Positions 17,645-27,617 of a stretch of 64,000 nucleotides of DNA are shown piece after piece. The notes below the pieces were generated by a model that was not told the DNA's origin, searched no databases, and was given only the letters and a program-made list of their open reading frames with translations. A program made the position numbers and the translations under genes. Position 1 is the stretch's first letter; the number at the start of each line of letters is the position of its first letter. Source of the DNA: Methylomonas albis (GTDB lineage Bacteria; Pseudomonadota; Gammaproteobacteria; Methylococcales; Methylomonadaceae); NCBI RefSeq assembly GCF_014850955.1, contig NZ_JACXSS010000001.1, forward strand, positions 3,720,001 through 3,784,000, read 5' to 3'.

Positions 17645-18577
17645 ATGCTAAATATTCAAAAAACACTCGAAGATTATTACCTTCGTCTACAAGCCCATCC
17701 CCAATATCTTAATGTGATGACTTTGCCGTTGTTGCAGCGCTGGGGCGTCTTTATCGGCCTATTTTTACTGTCGCAAATCCTGGTATTCGGCAGTCTCTAC
17801 ATTATATTCGACAAGGTGGTGGTCATTGGTTTCCTGGCCAGCATCCTGGCGGGCCTGGCTACCGGCGTCGGCGCCTTGCCGGCCCTGTTCTTTAAAAACA
17901 TTTCCGACAAGCTGTTCAACGGCTTGCTGGGGGCCGCGGCTGGCGTGATGTTGGCGGCCACCGCGTTTTCCTTGTTGGTGCCCGGCCTGGATTACGGCGA
18001 GCAAATCTGGCCCGGAAAAGGCTTATGGATCGTGTCGGCAGGTATGCTAATCGGCGCACTGTTTCTGCACTATGCCGACAGCCGTCTGCCGCATCTACAT
18101 TTTGACACGGTCAGTGACCACTCTTTAGATTCGCTACAAAAAATCTCCTTATTCATTGTCGCCATCACCATCCACAACTTCCCGGAAGGTATGTCGGTCG
18201 GCGTCAGCTTCGGCTCCGGCGACATGAAAAACGGCCTGGTGTTGTCGATTGCAATTGCCTTGCAAAATTTGCCGGAAGGTCTGGCGGTGGCGCTGCCGCT
18301 GGTTGGTTTGGGTTACAACAAATGGAAAGCCGTTGCCATCGCCACGCTTACCGGCTTGGTGGAACCGGTGGGAGGCTTGTTGGGCATTACCATGGTGACG
18401 GCGTTTGCCTCGATATTGCCGATTGCAATGGGTTTTGCCGCGGGCGCCATGCTGTTTGTAATTAGCGAAGAGATCATCCCGGAGACGCATTCCAAGGGTC
18501 GCTCGCGCGTCGCCACCTTTTCATTGATGGTGGGTTTTATCGTTATGATGATCCTGGACAAAGTACTGACCTATTAG
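17645..18577 (+). CDS. ZIP-family metal transporter
   Basis: 310-residue inner-membrane protein with eight likely helices. The two metal-binding helices are clear: TIHNFPEGMSVGVSFGSG (near residues 178-195) and IALQNLPEGLAVALPLVG (near 203-220), which carry the HNxPEG and xNxPEG motifs of ZupT-like ZIP carriers. The last helices contain EEIIPETHS. ZIP proteins bring Zn, Fe or Mn into the cytoplasm; which metal is moved here cannot be read from sequence. An extra hydrophilic N-terminal stretch of about 35 residues precedes the first helix. CAGGT lies seven bases before the ATG. Confidence 0.88.
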   Translation: MLNIQKTLEDYYLRLQAHPQYLNVMTLPLLQRWGVFIGLFLLSQILVFGSLYIIFDKVVVIGFLASILAGLATGVGALPALFFKNISDKLFNGLLGAAAGVMLAATAFSLLVPGLDYGEQIWPGKGLWIVSAGMLIGALFLHYADSRLPHLHFDTVSDHSLDSLQKISLFIVAITIHNFPEGMSVGVSFGSGDMKNGLVLSIAIALQNLPEGLAVALPLVGLGYNKWKAVAIATLTGLVEPVGGLLGITMVTAFASILPIAMGFAAGAMLFVISEEIIPETHSKGRSRVATFSLMVGFIVMMILDKVLTY

Positions 18578-18665
18578 TAGCCGATAGTGAGCCGCTGGCG
18601 CGCAGTCGATAGACTAATCCGCCAGCGTCTGATTCGGAATTTTTCCTCTGATACCCAATAAGACA

Positions 18666-19322
18666 ATGGAACACCTCGCACCACTACTGGCACAATTAAG
18701 CGCTTTAAATTTTACCGAAATGCTGGCGACCGGCGGCACCAGCTTTGCGCTGATAGCCGCCGCAGAAATTGGCGATAAAAGCCAATTGGTTTGCATGACG
18801 CTGGCTTCCCGCCATAGACCGGCGCCGGTGCTTTGGGGGGCCATCTCCGCTTTTGCTTTACTGAATACCTTGGCCGTGGTTTTTGGCGCGGCAATCGCGA
18901 AATGGCTACCGGAGTATCTGGTCGCGGCCACCGTAGCAGTGCTATTCGCCGCATTCGGTTTACATGCCCTGCTCCACCACGACGATGCAGACGATGACGA
19001 GGACGTGGTAGAAAAAAGCGGCCACGGTATTTTTTTTACGACTTTTTTCTTAATTACCGTCGCCGAATTTGGCGATAAAACCCAATTGGCTGTCGTAGCA
19101 TTCAGCAGTACCGCGCAACCGCTTTCAGTTTGGCTAGGCTCGACACTGGCGCTGGCATTTACCTCGGCACTCGGCGTTCTGGCCGGGCGCACTGTCTTGC
19201 AAAAAATACCACTATCGATGTTACATAAAGCCAGTGGCTTGTTTTTCCTGATTTTATCGGCAGTAGCCGCTTATAAAGCCTACGAAAGCTTGCTTATCGC
19301 GGGTTTACTTCCCCCACTCTAA
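18666..19322 (+). CDS. TMEM165/GDT1 family cation transporter (UPF0016)
   Basis: 218-residue inner-membrane protein with the two inverted E-x-G-D-K signatures of the family: AAEIGDKSQLVCMTLASRH (near residues 34-52) and VAEFGDKTQLAVVAFSS (near 133-150). Each half has three helices; a His/Asp-rich loop (HHDDADDDEDVVEK) joins them and may bind metal. Bacterial relatives such as MneA export Mn2+; eukaryotic GDT1 exchanges Ca/Mn for protons. It follows the ZIP gene on the same strand by 88 bases, suggesting paired import and export. The ATG is preceded by a weak ribosome-binding site. Confidence 0.9.
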   Translation: MEHLAPLLAQLSALNFTEMLATGGTSFALIAAAEIGDKSQLVCMTLASRHRPAPVLWGAISAFALLNTLAVVFGAAIAKWLPEYLVAATVAVLFAAFGLHALLHHDDADDDEDVVEKSGHGIFFTTFFLITVAEFGDKTQLAVVAFSSTAQPLSVWLGSTLALAFTSALGVLAGRTVLQKIPLSMLHKASGLFFLILSAVAAYKAYESLLIAGLLPPL

Positions 19323-19348
19323 GCCTGTATCCGAATTTGAAACGCTCA

Positions 19349-22300
19349 ATGCTTTTTCTAAATTACCGCTGGCAGGACTTACCGGTGATATTCGGTCTGG
19401 CCGGGGCTTATGGTTTATTGGCTAAAGTCGTACTGACGTACTTTTCCACATCGGGCAACGTCACCTTAATATGGTTTTCCGGAGGATTGGGCTTAGCGGT
19501 ATTGCTGCAAAAGGGGCTGCGTTATTGGCCGGGAGTATTCCTAGGTGCATTCGCAGCCGGATTAATGGTTAGTGACGCAATTTGGCTTTCGGCGTCCATT
19601 GCTGTGGGCAACACCGTGGAAACAGTCTGCACTGCCTATCTGCTAAAGCGCAATCCGCGCTTCTCCGCAAGTCTTTCAGAGCCTCAGCATTTACTCTGGC
19701 TAGCATTAATGGGCATAATTTGGTCCACCTTTAGCGCCAGCATCGGGCCTTGGTCCTTATGGCTGGCCGGGCTTATTAACACCGGGGACATTGCTGAATC
19801 AGTACTACATTGGTGGATGGCGGATGTGTTCGGCATTATCTTCACGACCCCCTTGCTACTGATTTGGCAAAGCTGGCCCAATAGCTGGTTCCGAAAAAAT
19901 CGTTTGCCGGAAGTGGCGCTCTTCCTGGGTTTTACCATCCTCAGCGGCCAAATAGTTTTCTCCGATTGGTTTTTACCCCAACTAAGCTTTGTTCCTTATA
20001 CTTATTCGACTTTTTTCTTTGTGTTTTGGGGGGCGACGCGTTTCGGTCGGCATGGCGTGACCCTGGTATTGGCAATTACCGCGTTCCAAGCACTATTTGG
20101 TGCCGCTCATCACACGGGCCGCTTCGCTTTCGACCTGGAACAAAGCGATTTATTTAATTTCTGGCTTTATATGGCTGCCCTGTCGTCCAGCGGCATCATC
20201 CTGGCGTTAACACTGCATAAAAATCGCCAGGTAACGCAAGACTTATTGGCGAGCGAACGCAGGCTGAGAGCAATCATCGACGCGTCACCGGTTCCTCAAG
20301 CCGTTTATGATTACCAAGGTAAAATCACCCTGATCAATCCCGCTTTTCATAAGGCCTTTGGCTACAACTTGGGCGACATCCCTACACTAGAAGAGTGGTG
20401 GCAAAAAGCCTACCCCGATCCTGCCTACCGGCAAATGATCAAGGACAACTGGCAAACCTTAGAAAGCAAACCCGGCAACACACAAAACTTTGAAACCATG
20501 GAAGGCAGCGTTTGCTGCAAAAACGGTGAGATACGCAGCGTGCGAGCGGGTTCGGTGGCGCTGGGCGAAGCCTACATTGGCAATCATTTGAAGACTCTTT
20601 TCGATATTACCGACAAACTAAGCTCCGAAAAAGCGCTATTGGAATCTAACTTATTAATGCAAACCATCCTGGAAACCTTGCCGATACGGGTATTCTGGAA
20701 AGACCTGAATTCGCGCTATTTAGGCTGCAACGGCCTATTTGCCGGCGATGCGGGTAAAAACAATGCCATCGATCTGTTAGGCAAGGACGATAACCAACTC
20801 AACTGGCGGAAACAGGCGCCCTTATATCAAGCCGACGACAGGGATGTGATGGTATCCGGCCAAAGCAAAGTGGGGTATGAAGAACAGCAAACTACGCCGG
20901 ACGGAAAATTAATTTGGCTACGCACATCCAAACTGCCTTTACGGAACGCTGATCAACAAATCATCGGGGTTTTGGGAATTTACGAGGATATTACCGAACG
21001 CAAGCGTAACGAGGAGGCTTTGGCACAATCGGTTTCTTTACTGCAAGCTACTCTGGAAGCGACTGCTGACGGTATTCTTGTGGTTAGTTTGCAAGGCCAA
21101 ATTAGAACATACAACCGCCGCTTTTTGGAATTATGGCAACTATCCGACACCTTGATCGGCGAAGAAAATGACGATCAGCATTTACTGAAATTGGCCTATG
21201 AACAGCTTAGAAACCCCGAAGACTTTCTGCACCGAGTCTTGGAACTCTACGCTTATCCCGAAATGGAGAGTTACGATCTAGTCGAGTTTAAAGATGGCAG
21301 GACTTTTGAGCGCTATTCTCGTCCGCAGCGCATCGCCAACGTGATTATTGGCAGGGTTTGGAGCTTTCGCGATGTAAGTAATCAACATAGTGTGGAACAA
21401 GCATTACAACAAAAAGAATACTACCAGCGCGCATTGCTGGATAACATTCCGCACGCAATTTGGCTAAAAGATACCGATAGCCGACTGTTGGCAGTCAACC
21501 AGGAGTTTGCCAATGTATTTTCAGCGGAAAATCCGGAAGCGCTGGTCGGTAAAAACGATTTCGACATTGCCTCTGCGGAACTGGCAAAACGTTATATCGC
21601 CGATGACTGCCGCGTGCTGGCTTCGCGCGATAAATTGATAGTCGAAGAAGAGATTGTTGATCGCGGCGTACTTAAATGGTTTGAAACCTATAAAGCCCCA
21701 GTGATGGATGAGCAAGGCCAATTGCTGGGGACAGTCGGTTTTGCCCGCGACATTAGCGAGCTGCGCAAAACCGAAGAAAATCTAAGATTGGCAGCCCTGG
21801 TTTACCAAAACAGCAGCGAAGCGATGATAGTGGTAGATAGCGATAACACCATCCTGAGCGTCAATCCTGCTTTTTCCACGATGACCGGCTATACGATGGA
21901 GGACGTGGTCGGTAAAAACCCGCATATGCTCAGTTCCGGCGAGCACGATGCAACTTTCTACCGAGAGCTATGGGCCACCTTGGACGCAACCGGCGTTTGG
22001 CGCGGGGAAATAAAAAATCGGTGTAAAGACGGCCGCCTATTGGTAGAAGAGATGGCAATCAACACCATTTATAACGCAGAGGGCGAAGCACAACGCCGGG
22101 TTGCGCTATTTTCCGACATCACCCAACGCAAACAATCCGAGGAGCAGATCTGGCGACAAGCCAACTTCGATCCCCTAACCGACTTACCCAATCGGCGCAT
22201 GTTCCGCGACCGACTGGAGCAGGAAATTAAAAAAGCCCACCGGATGGGGCAATTATTTGCGTTGTTGTTTATCGACCTGGACCGCTTCAAGGAAATCAAC

Positions 22301-23446
22301 GATACGCTAGGCCACGACATTGGGGATAACTTACTCAAGGAAACCGCGCGGCGCTTACAGACCTGCGTGCGTGAATCGGATACCGTTGCCCGTTTGGGCG
22401 GAGATGAATTCACGATTATTTTGAGCGAGCTGGACAGCATCGACCGCTCCGAACCTATTGCCAAAAATCTATTGCAAAAGCTCAGTACACCGTTCAGCCT
22501 GAACAACGAGTTGGCTTATGTCTCCGCGAGTATCGGCATCACGTTTTATCCGAACGACAGCACCGATTTAAGCCAGTTGCTAAAAAACGCCGACCAGGCC
22601 ATGTACGCCGCCAAAAACCAGGGCCGCAACAGTTACCGTTTCTTTACCAAAGCCTTACAGGACGCACTGGAAGCCCGTGCGGCGCTACTTGCCGACCTGC
22701 GCAATGCGCTGGCGAACAATCAATTTGCGCTGTGCTATCAGCCAATTGTCGATTTGCTGAGCGGCGAAATCCACAAAGCCGAAGCCTTGCTGCGCTGGCA
22801 TCATCCGCAGCGCGGTTTGATCAATCCGGCCGAATTCATACCGCTGGCGGAAGAAACCGGTTTAATCAGAGAAATAGGCGACTGGGTGTTTGAAACTGCG
22901 GCGCAACAAGTCAAAAACTGGCGAACCGATATCCATCCCGACTTCCAAATCAGCGTCAACAAATCGCCGGTGCAATTTCAAAGCCCGGAGCACGCCCCCG
23001 CAGACTGGTTTACCCATCTGAATAAACTAGGATTATCCGGCCAAAGTATTGTGGTGGAAATAACCGAAGGCTTGCTTTTGGACGCCAACATTGCCGTGCA
23101 TAATCACTTAATGGCGTTCCGCGATGCCGGCATGCAAGTGGCGATTGACGACTTCGGCACAGGGTATTCAGCCCTGTCCTATCTGAAAAAGTTCGATATC
23201 GATTTCCTGAAGATAGACCAATCGTTCGTCCGCAATTTGTCGGTCGATTCAAACGACTTCGTGCTATGCGAGGCCATCATCGTGATGGCGCATAAATTGG
23301 GCTTAAAAGTAATTGCGGAAGGTGTGGAAACCGCGCAGCAACGCGACTTACTGACCGCTATAGGTTGCGATTACGGTCAGGGTTATTTGTTTGCCAAACC
23401 ACTGCCAGCCGAGTTATTTGTCCAGCAATTCGGTAAATCGGGATAG
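19349..23446 (+). CDS. MASE1-PAS(x5)-GGDEF-EAL cyclic-di-GMP enzyme
   Basis: A 1365-residue inner-membrane protein. In order: a MASE1-type membrane sensor (about residues 10-290, eight or more helices), five PAS/PAC modules (about 300-925), a GGDEF domain with intact GGDEF (near 1016) and inhibitory site RESD just before it, and an EAL domain with EALLRW (near 1143), NKSPVQF, EITEG, DDFGTGYS (near 1266), KIDQSFV and IAEGVET. All EAL catalytic residues I can check are present, so it could both make and break cyclic di-GMP. Most such hybrids use one activity; which one cannot be told here. ATG 19349 was chosen over TTG 19337; neither has a good ribosome-binding site. It follows the GDT1 gene by 26 bases. 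Confidence 0.93.
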   Translation: MLFLNYRWQDLPVIFGLAGAYGLLAKVVLTYFSTSGNVTLIWFSGGLGLAVLLQKGLRYWPGVFLGAFAAGLMVSDAIWLSASIAVGNTVETVCTAYLLKRNPRFSASLSEPQHLLWLALMGIIWSTFSASIGPWSLWLAGLINTGDIAESVLHWWMADVFGIIFTTPLLLIWQSWPNSWFRKNRLPEVALFLGFTILSGQIVFSDWFLPQLSFVPYTYSTFFFVFWGATRFGRHGVTLVLAITAFQALFGAAHHTGRFAFDLEQSDLFNFWLYMAALSSSGIILALTLHKNRQVTQDLLASERRLRAIIDASPVPQAVYDYQGKITLINPAFHKAFGYNLGDIPTLEEWWQKAYPDPAYRQMIKDNWQTLESKPGNTQNFETMEGSVCCKNGEIRSVRAGSVALGEAYIGNHLKTLFDITDKLSSEKALLESNLLMQTILETLPIRVFWKDLNSRYLGCNGLFAGDAGKNNAIDLLGKDDNQLNWRKQAPLYQADDRDVMVSGQSKVGYEEQQTTPDGKLIWLRTSKLPLRNADQQIIGVLGIYEDITERKRNEEALAQSVSLLQATLEATADGILVVSLQGQIRTYNRRFLELWQLSDTLIGEENDDQHLLKLAYEQLRNPEDFLHRVLELYAYPEMESYDLVEFKDGRTFERYSRPQRIANVIIGRVWSFRDVSNQHSVEQALQQKEYYQRALLDNIPHAIWLKDTDSRLLAVNQEFANVFSAENPEALVGKNDFDIASAELAKRYIADDCRVLASRDKLIVEEEIVDRGVLKWFETYKAPVMDEQGQLLGTVGFARDISELRKTEENLRLAALVYQNSSEAMIVVDSDNTILSVNPAFSTMTGYTMEDVVGKNPHMLSSGEHDATFYRELWATLDATGVWRGEIKNRCKDGRLLVEEMAINTIYNAEGEAQRRVALFSDITQRKQSEEQIWRQANFDPLTDLPNRRMFRDRLEQEIKKAHRMGQLFALLFIDLDRFKEINDTLGHDIGDNLLKETARRLQTCVRESDTVARLGGDEFTIILSELDSIDRSEPIAKNLLQKLSTPFSLNNELAYVSASIGITFYPNDSTDLSQLLKNADQAMYAAKNQGRNSYRFFTKALQDALEARAALLADLRNALANNQFALCYQPIVDLLSGEIHKAEALLRWHHPQRGLINPAEFIPLAEETGLIREIGDWVFETAAQQVKNWRTDIHPDFQISVNKSPVQFQSPEHAPADWFTHLNKLGLSGQSIVVEITEGLLLDANIAVHNHLMAFRDAGMQVAIDDFGTGYSALSYLKKFDIDFLKIDQSFVRNLSVDSNDFVLCEAIIVMAHKLGLKVIAEGVETAQQRDLLTAIGCDYGQGYLFAKPLPAELFVQQFGKSG

Positions 23447-23549
23447 AGGACGTTCACAACTCGCGCCATGCGAACATTAGCACCGCCATCCCTACGCTTA
23501 CAGCTTTAGCAATCCCTTAATATCAAACCACCAGAGCGAGAATCCTATC

Positions 23550-24698
23550 CTATACGGCGCTAATTACCACGCCATCCGGCTTCAGGCTCAAGGTATAGTC
23601 GCCGTGCAACAAGCCCTGTAACTCCCGGCCCGCCATGTTATAGCGCCAACCGTGCAATAACAGGCATTCCTCATCACCGGACAACAACTGCTCCAAATCC
23701 TTACGAGTGGCCAAGATGATGGGATTAAGGGAGTTTTCTTCAGCGCGGATTCTGACTACCGCACTCAGCACATCCAGTATCGCTTCATGCTGCTGGGTTT
23801 TCTTGCCAGCTTGGTCTTTTTCGGCCAAGGGTTTAGGTAGCCGTTGTCTGGCACTATCGATCAATTCGCAAATCACTTTACCGTAGCGATTGACTGTACG
23901 GTCGTTGATGTTGCGAATCTTAGCTAGCTCGGCCAAGGTTACGGGCTGCAGTTTGCCCAACTCCAGCAGCAAATCGTCCTGCACCAACCAACTGCGAGGT
24001 TTGTTTTCTTGCTGAGCAGCACGTTCGCGCCATTCGGTAAGACTTTGCATGATAGACAATTGCTTGCCGGTCAACTTGTTTTTGCCCCGGATTTTTAACC
24101 AGGCATTTTCCGGCGACAGTTGGTACAGTTCCGGATCGTTCAACAACGCAAAATCGCTCTCCAACCAATTCAGCCGGCCCAATTTATCCAGTTGCTCGCA
24201 CATTAGCTTGTAGATTTTGCACAGATAAATCACATCGTCGGCAGCGTATTGAATTTGATCCTGACTCAAGGGCCGCTCCGACCAATCGGTACGGGTATGT
24301 GCCTTGCTAAGATTGACGTTTAAAAAGCTGGATACCAGCATTGCGTAGCCGGGATTTTCTTGAAAACCTAGCAATGGCGCGGCAATCTGGGTATCGAAAA
24401 TCGGGCCGGGAATTTTGCCGGTAATCTGGTAAAAAATTTCCAGGTCCTGCCGGCAAGAATGCAACACTTTGATGATATTAGGATTGTAAATTGCGTCTAG
24501 CAACGGGGTTAAATCGGCTATAGCCAAAGGATCGACACAAACCACCCAACCCGGCGCGGCAATTTGCAACAAGCAGAATTTGGGATAATAGGTCTTTTCG
24601 CGGAGGAACTCGGTGTCCAGGGCTATCCATGGCTCCTGACTGATTTGTTGGCAAAGGCTGTCGAGTTGATCGGGGCGGTCGATGTATTGAATAGTCAT
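23550..24698 (-). CDS. rnd: Ribonuclease D
   Basis: 3'-5' exoribonuclease that trims tRNA precursors. The N-terminal DEDD-type exonuclease has Asp28 and Glu30 in ALDTEFLRE, the second Asp in HSCRQDLEIF, and QIQYAADDVIYL carrying the tyrosine and last Asp of the DEDDy group. One HRDC domain (about 205-285) and a second HRDC-like C-terminal region follow. Length of 382 residues fits. The gene is monocistronic and converges with the large GGDEF-EAL gene. Confidence 0.95.
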   Translation of the reverse strand: MTIQYIDRPDQLDSLCQQISQEPWIALDTEFLREKTYYPKFCLLQIAAPGWVVCVDPLAIADLTPLLDAIYNPNIIKVLHSCRQDLEIFYQITGKIPGPIFDTQIAAPLLGFQENPGYAMLVSSFLNVNLSKAHTRTDWSERPLSQDQIQYAADDVIYLCKIYKLMCEQLDKLGRLNWLESDFALLNDPELYQLSPENAWLKIRGKNKLTGKQLSIMQSLTEWRERAAQQENKPRSWLVQDDLLLELGKLQPVTLAELAKIRNINDRTVNRYGKVICELIDSARQRLPKPLAEKDQAGKKTQQHEAILDVLSAVVRIRAEENSLNPIILATRKDLEQLLSGDEECLLLHGWRYNMAGRELQGLLHGDYTLSLKPDGVVISAV

Positions 24699-24929
24699 AG
24701 TCGCTATGGTAAATGAACGGCGCAGCCGCTAAGAGGCTTGGCCGCCTATTTTACCCGCTCCCCTAACAGAACGACGTAAATATTCCGCGAATTGGGCAAT
24801 TTGCCCTGCGAGTAGTTCGGCAAGGGGAGTTACTATCGTGAAACAGCAACTCTAGCCTATCCAAGCAAGTTGACGCCTAAAGCAGCTAGCAGCCCCCAAA
24901 AATGGCGTAATACCGATTAGAGCTGACTA

Positions 24930-27482
24930 TTAGAACGAGTAACGCATGCCCAACCACCAAGTTCTCGGCGCGCCAGGACCATAAAACGTTGTTCCGGCTG
25001 GATTACCTTGATAACTGCCATTTGCTATACCTGCCGCGCCAAACTGCCCGGCCGTATAATAATGTTCGTCGAGAAGATTATTAACCTGGCCAAATACCTG
25101 TAAGCCTTTAACCATATCCGGCGTATAACGCACGCCGTAATTGACGACAACATACCCAGGAAGGGTTCCATTCGCCTGCTGGTTATTATTTTCGTTGCCT
25201 CTGACAAAGGACTGGGAGAAGCCGATAATATTTAAATTGGTTCCCCATTCCTTGGTGACTTGATAATCGACATAGGTTTTAAAGGTATGCTTGGGAACCA
25301 ACGGTATATGATCGCCCGGCCTTACTGTAATGGTGCTGCCATCCTGCCCAGGGTCACTTCCTGCCAGATTGTATTGGCTATTCAGCACTTCAGTAGACTG
25401 ATAAGTCGCATCCAGGTAGGTATAGTTGGCACCGATACTCCAGTCTTCAACCTTACGATCCAGACTGGCCTCTATCCCCTGTCGCTGAGTTTTACCGAAG
25501 TTTTTAAAATAGCCGTAGCCGTTGGCAATGGTATCGGGTGCTGCAATAAATTGAATATCATTGGTGTTAAGGATATTAAAGTAGCCCAAACTCCAGTTTA
25601 CTTTACCGGGCAATAACCCCCTGAAACCGGTTTCCCAGTTTTGGGTGATGACTTGTTTTAACGCCGGATCACCCGCCATGGCATTCGGCATTCGGCAAGG
25701 TTGATTAGGGTTGGCGCAACCTAACTCGATGGTCGTCGGCGCACGCGTACCTTCGTTATAACCTGCGTAAAAACCGATGGCCTCGTAAGGGTTATAGGTC
25801 AATCCCACCGCCGGATTAAAGCGATCGAACACATGCTTGCCGGTCAATGAAGCGCTTGGATCAATGGCGGCACCCGAATCATAGTTATCAGCACCCAACT
25901 CATGGTTTAGAAAATGCTGACTTGCCAAACTATCCTTGTTACTGACGGAGGTATAGTTGTATCGGCCTGAGGCAGTAATATGTAGGTTTTTAGTCGGGGA
26001 GAACGTATCTTCAGTAAAGAAACTCCAGGTCACCGTATCGCCACTCAAGGACACGCGGTTATCGACTTGGGAACCACCATCACTGGCATCGTTGAAATAT
26101 AGGCCGTTATTAGTTGCCGTTGCCGCAGCACCACTAACCGCAGTTACACTACCATTTGGGTTTAAATACCCGTACTGACTATATTGGTTGTAACCAATAA
26201 CGCTTTGGTCATATGCACCACCAAACAAAAACTGGTTGTCCATGCCAAACAATTTATCACTAATGATCCCCTGACCTTGCGTACCCCAGTTTTGTTGCTG
26301 GGTAGTGCTTTGATTAATAATGCCGTTACACTTTTCCGACGGCTCATCACCACCGCCGCCCGGCGTAGCTGCGGCTTGGGCAATACACCTTAGGTACGGG
26401 AAAGCTGTATTTGAGGAGTTTTCAGCAGTATTTAGAAGTGTATATCCTTGCGAGGTTAAATAACTTCTATTTCGGCCAGTAGAACCGGTCGAGCCTAGCG
26501 GCAAATATGCGGCGGTACCTGCATCATTGTTAATATCTCCATTCAGGCTACCGGTTTTGATATTCCGATAATAAGTATTCCCAGCGAACAAAACTTTACT
26601 ATTGAGCTGATATTTGCCTTCCAAATTCAAAAACAGCGAACGGTTTTCCGTAATATCCGGCGTGGTATAGACACTGGTATAGTCCTGCTTCAAGCCATCA
26701 ACCGTTTGTAAACCGTTACCGATCAAGCTATTGTCGTTATATGCCGTGGTCAGTTTAAGGTCGGTTTTTTCGCCTTCCCAACCGGCTTTGCCAAATATCT
26801 GCCGTACATTGGAAGGTGATTGCTGGCGCCAGCCTTGATCCTGATAATAGTTACCGGTAACGAACCAGTTTAGGCCGTGCTGCTTATCGTATCCGCCGTG
26901 TTCAAACTCATAGGCATTACGGCCATATGAGCCACCCAATCCTTGAACTGATGTACCCGGATTACTTTTACCATCCTTGGTTTCCAGCGATAACGCGCCA
27001 CCCAAGGTGTTTCGGCCAAACAGTGGATTGGAACCGGGCATCATGGTCATTGATTTAATCGCTGACCGGGGAATCAAATCCCAACTCATCACGTCACCAA
27101 ATGGCTGATTGAGGCGCACGCCATCCATATAAACCGACAAACCTTGCGGCGTGCCTGCCAATGGCGATGCGGTGAAGCCCCGATAGTTGATATCCGGCTG
27201 AAAACCATTGCCCTGGGTGTCGTTGACATAAACGCTACCCAAAGACCGATTCATAAAGTCGCTGATATTGATCGCATTGGTTTTACTAATATCCTTATCA
27301 GTTGCCGTTTGTACGGGCGCGGGAATCTGGTCTTTGGTTTTACCCACACCATCCAGTGGTGTGGTTTCAATCACCTCGACATCGGCGAGTTCATCCGGAG
27401 CTGTCTGCTCCGCAGCAAAAGCCGGGCTTATCATAAAAGCCACGGGAATGGCGTAAAGCGAATTGGTAAAGGTAAATTTCAT
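24930..27482 (-). CDS. TonB-dependent outer-membrane receptor, ligand unknown
   Basis: 850 residues. A signal peptide (MKFTFTNSLYAIPVAFMISP, ending AFA) precedes a TonB-box-like VEVIETTP, the plug domain (about 50-180, with QGLSVYMDGVRLNQPFG and GRNTLGGALSLETK), and a 22-strand barrel ending in WWLGMRYSF with a terminal Phe, as needed for outer-membrane insertion. External loops carry two short Cys pairs (C-x18-C near residue 380 and CANPNQPC near 590). It most resembles receptors for ferric siderophores or related metal chelates, but the ligand cannot be read. No TonB/ExbBD, FecIR or siderophore genes are adjacent. Short palindromes at 27510-27522 and 27555-27565 lie in the leader; neither matches a Fur box well. 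Confidence 0.92.
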   Translation of the reverse strand: MKFTFTNSLYAIPVAFMISPAFAAEQTAPDELADVEVIETTPLDGVGKTKDQIPAPVQTATDKDISKTNAINISDFMNRSLGSVYVNDTQGNGFQPDINYRGFTASPLAGTPQGLSVYMDGVRLNQPFGDVMSWDLIPRSAIKSMTMMPGSNPLFGRNTLGGALSLETKDGKSNPGTSVQGLGGSYGRNAYEFEHGGYDKQHGLNWFVTGNYYQDQGWRQQSPSNVRQIFGKAGWEGEKTDLKLTTAYNDNSLIGNGLQTVDGLKQDYTSVYTTPDITENRSLFLNLEGKYQLNSKVLFAGNTYYRNIKTGSLNGDINNDAGTAAYLPLGSTGSTGRNRSYLTSQGYTLLNTAENSSNTAFPYLRCIAQAAATPGGGGDEPSEKCNGIINQSTTQQQNWGTQGQGIISDKLFGMDNQFLFGGAYDQSVIGYNQYSQYGYLNPNGSVTAVSGAAATATNNGLYFNDASDGGSQVDNRVSLSGDTVTWSFFTEDTFSPTKNLHITASGRYNYTSVSNKDSLASQHFLNHELGADNYDSGAAIDPSASLTGKHVFDRFNPAVGLTYNPYEAIGFYAGYNEGTRAPTTIELGCANPNQPCRMPNAMAGDPALKQVITQNWETGFRGLLPGKVNWSLGYFNILNTNDIQFIAAPDTIANGYGYFKNFGKTQRQGIEASLDRKVEDWSIGANYTYLDATYQSTEVLNSQYNLAGSDPGQDGSTITVRPGDHIPLVPKHTFKTYVDYQVTKEWGTNLNIIGFSQSFVRGNENNNQQANGTLPGYVVVNYGVRYTPDMVKGLQVFGQVNNLLDEHYYTAGQFGAAGIANGSYQGNPAGTTFYGPGAPRTWWLGMRYSF

Positions 27483-27617
27483 AGTGACGTCTGGTTAACG
27501 AAAACTTGTATCGGATACCGATGATTTTAAGTTCCGTTTCCCTTAATACCTATAGGAATAATTCCCTTTTCATAGCTTAGCAACCGCAAACAATTCCGAA
27601 AAACAGCGCTGCCCGAG

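Noticed and set aside
18578-18665. Mn-sensing yybP-ykoY riboswitch before the GDT1-type gene
   Set aside because: Such riboswitches often control this family, but the 88-base gap is too short and the conserved loops are not visible.
24794-24806. Palindrome GGGCAATTTGCCC shared with 9978-9990
   Set aside because: A 13-base identity is expected several times by chance in 64 kb; the flanks differ. No common regulator can be argued.
24930-27482. Assigning a specific ligand (lanthanide, copper-chelate, citrate) to the TonB receptor
   Set aside because: No biosynthetic, regulatory or TonB genes are adjacent, and the barrel sequence alone does not identify the ligand.
27510-27565. Fur box before the TonB receptor
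   Set aside because: Two short palindromes (ATCGGATACCGAT and GGAATAATTCC) are there, but neither matches the GATAATGATAATCATTATC pattern well.
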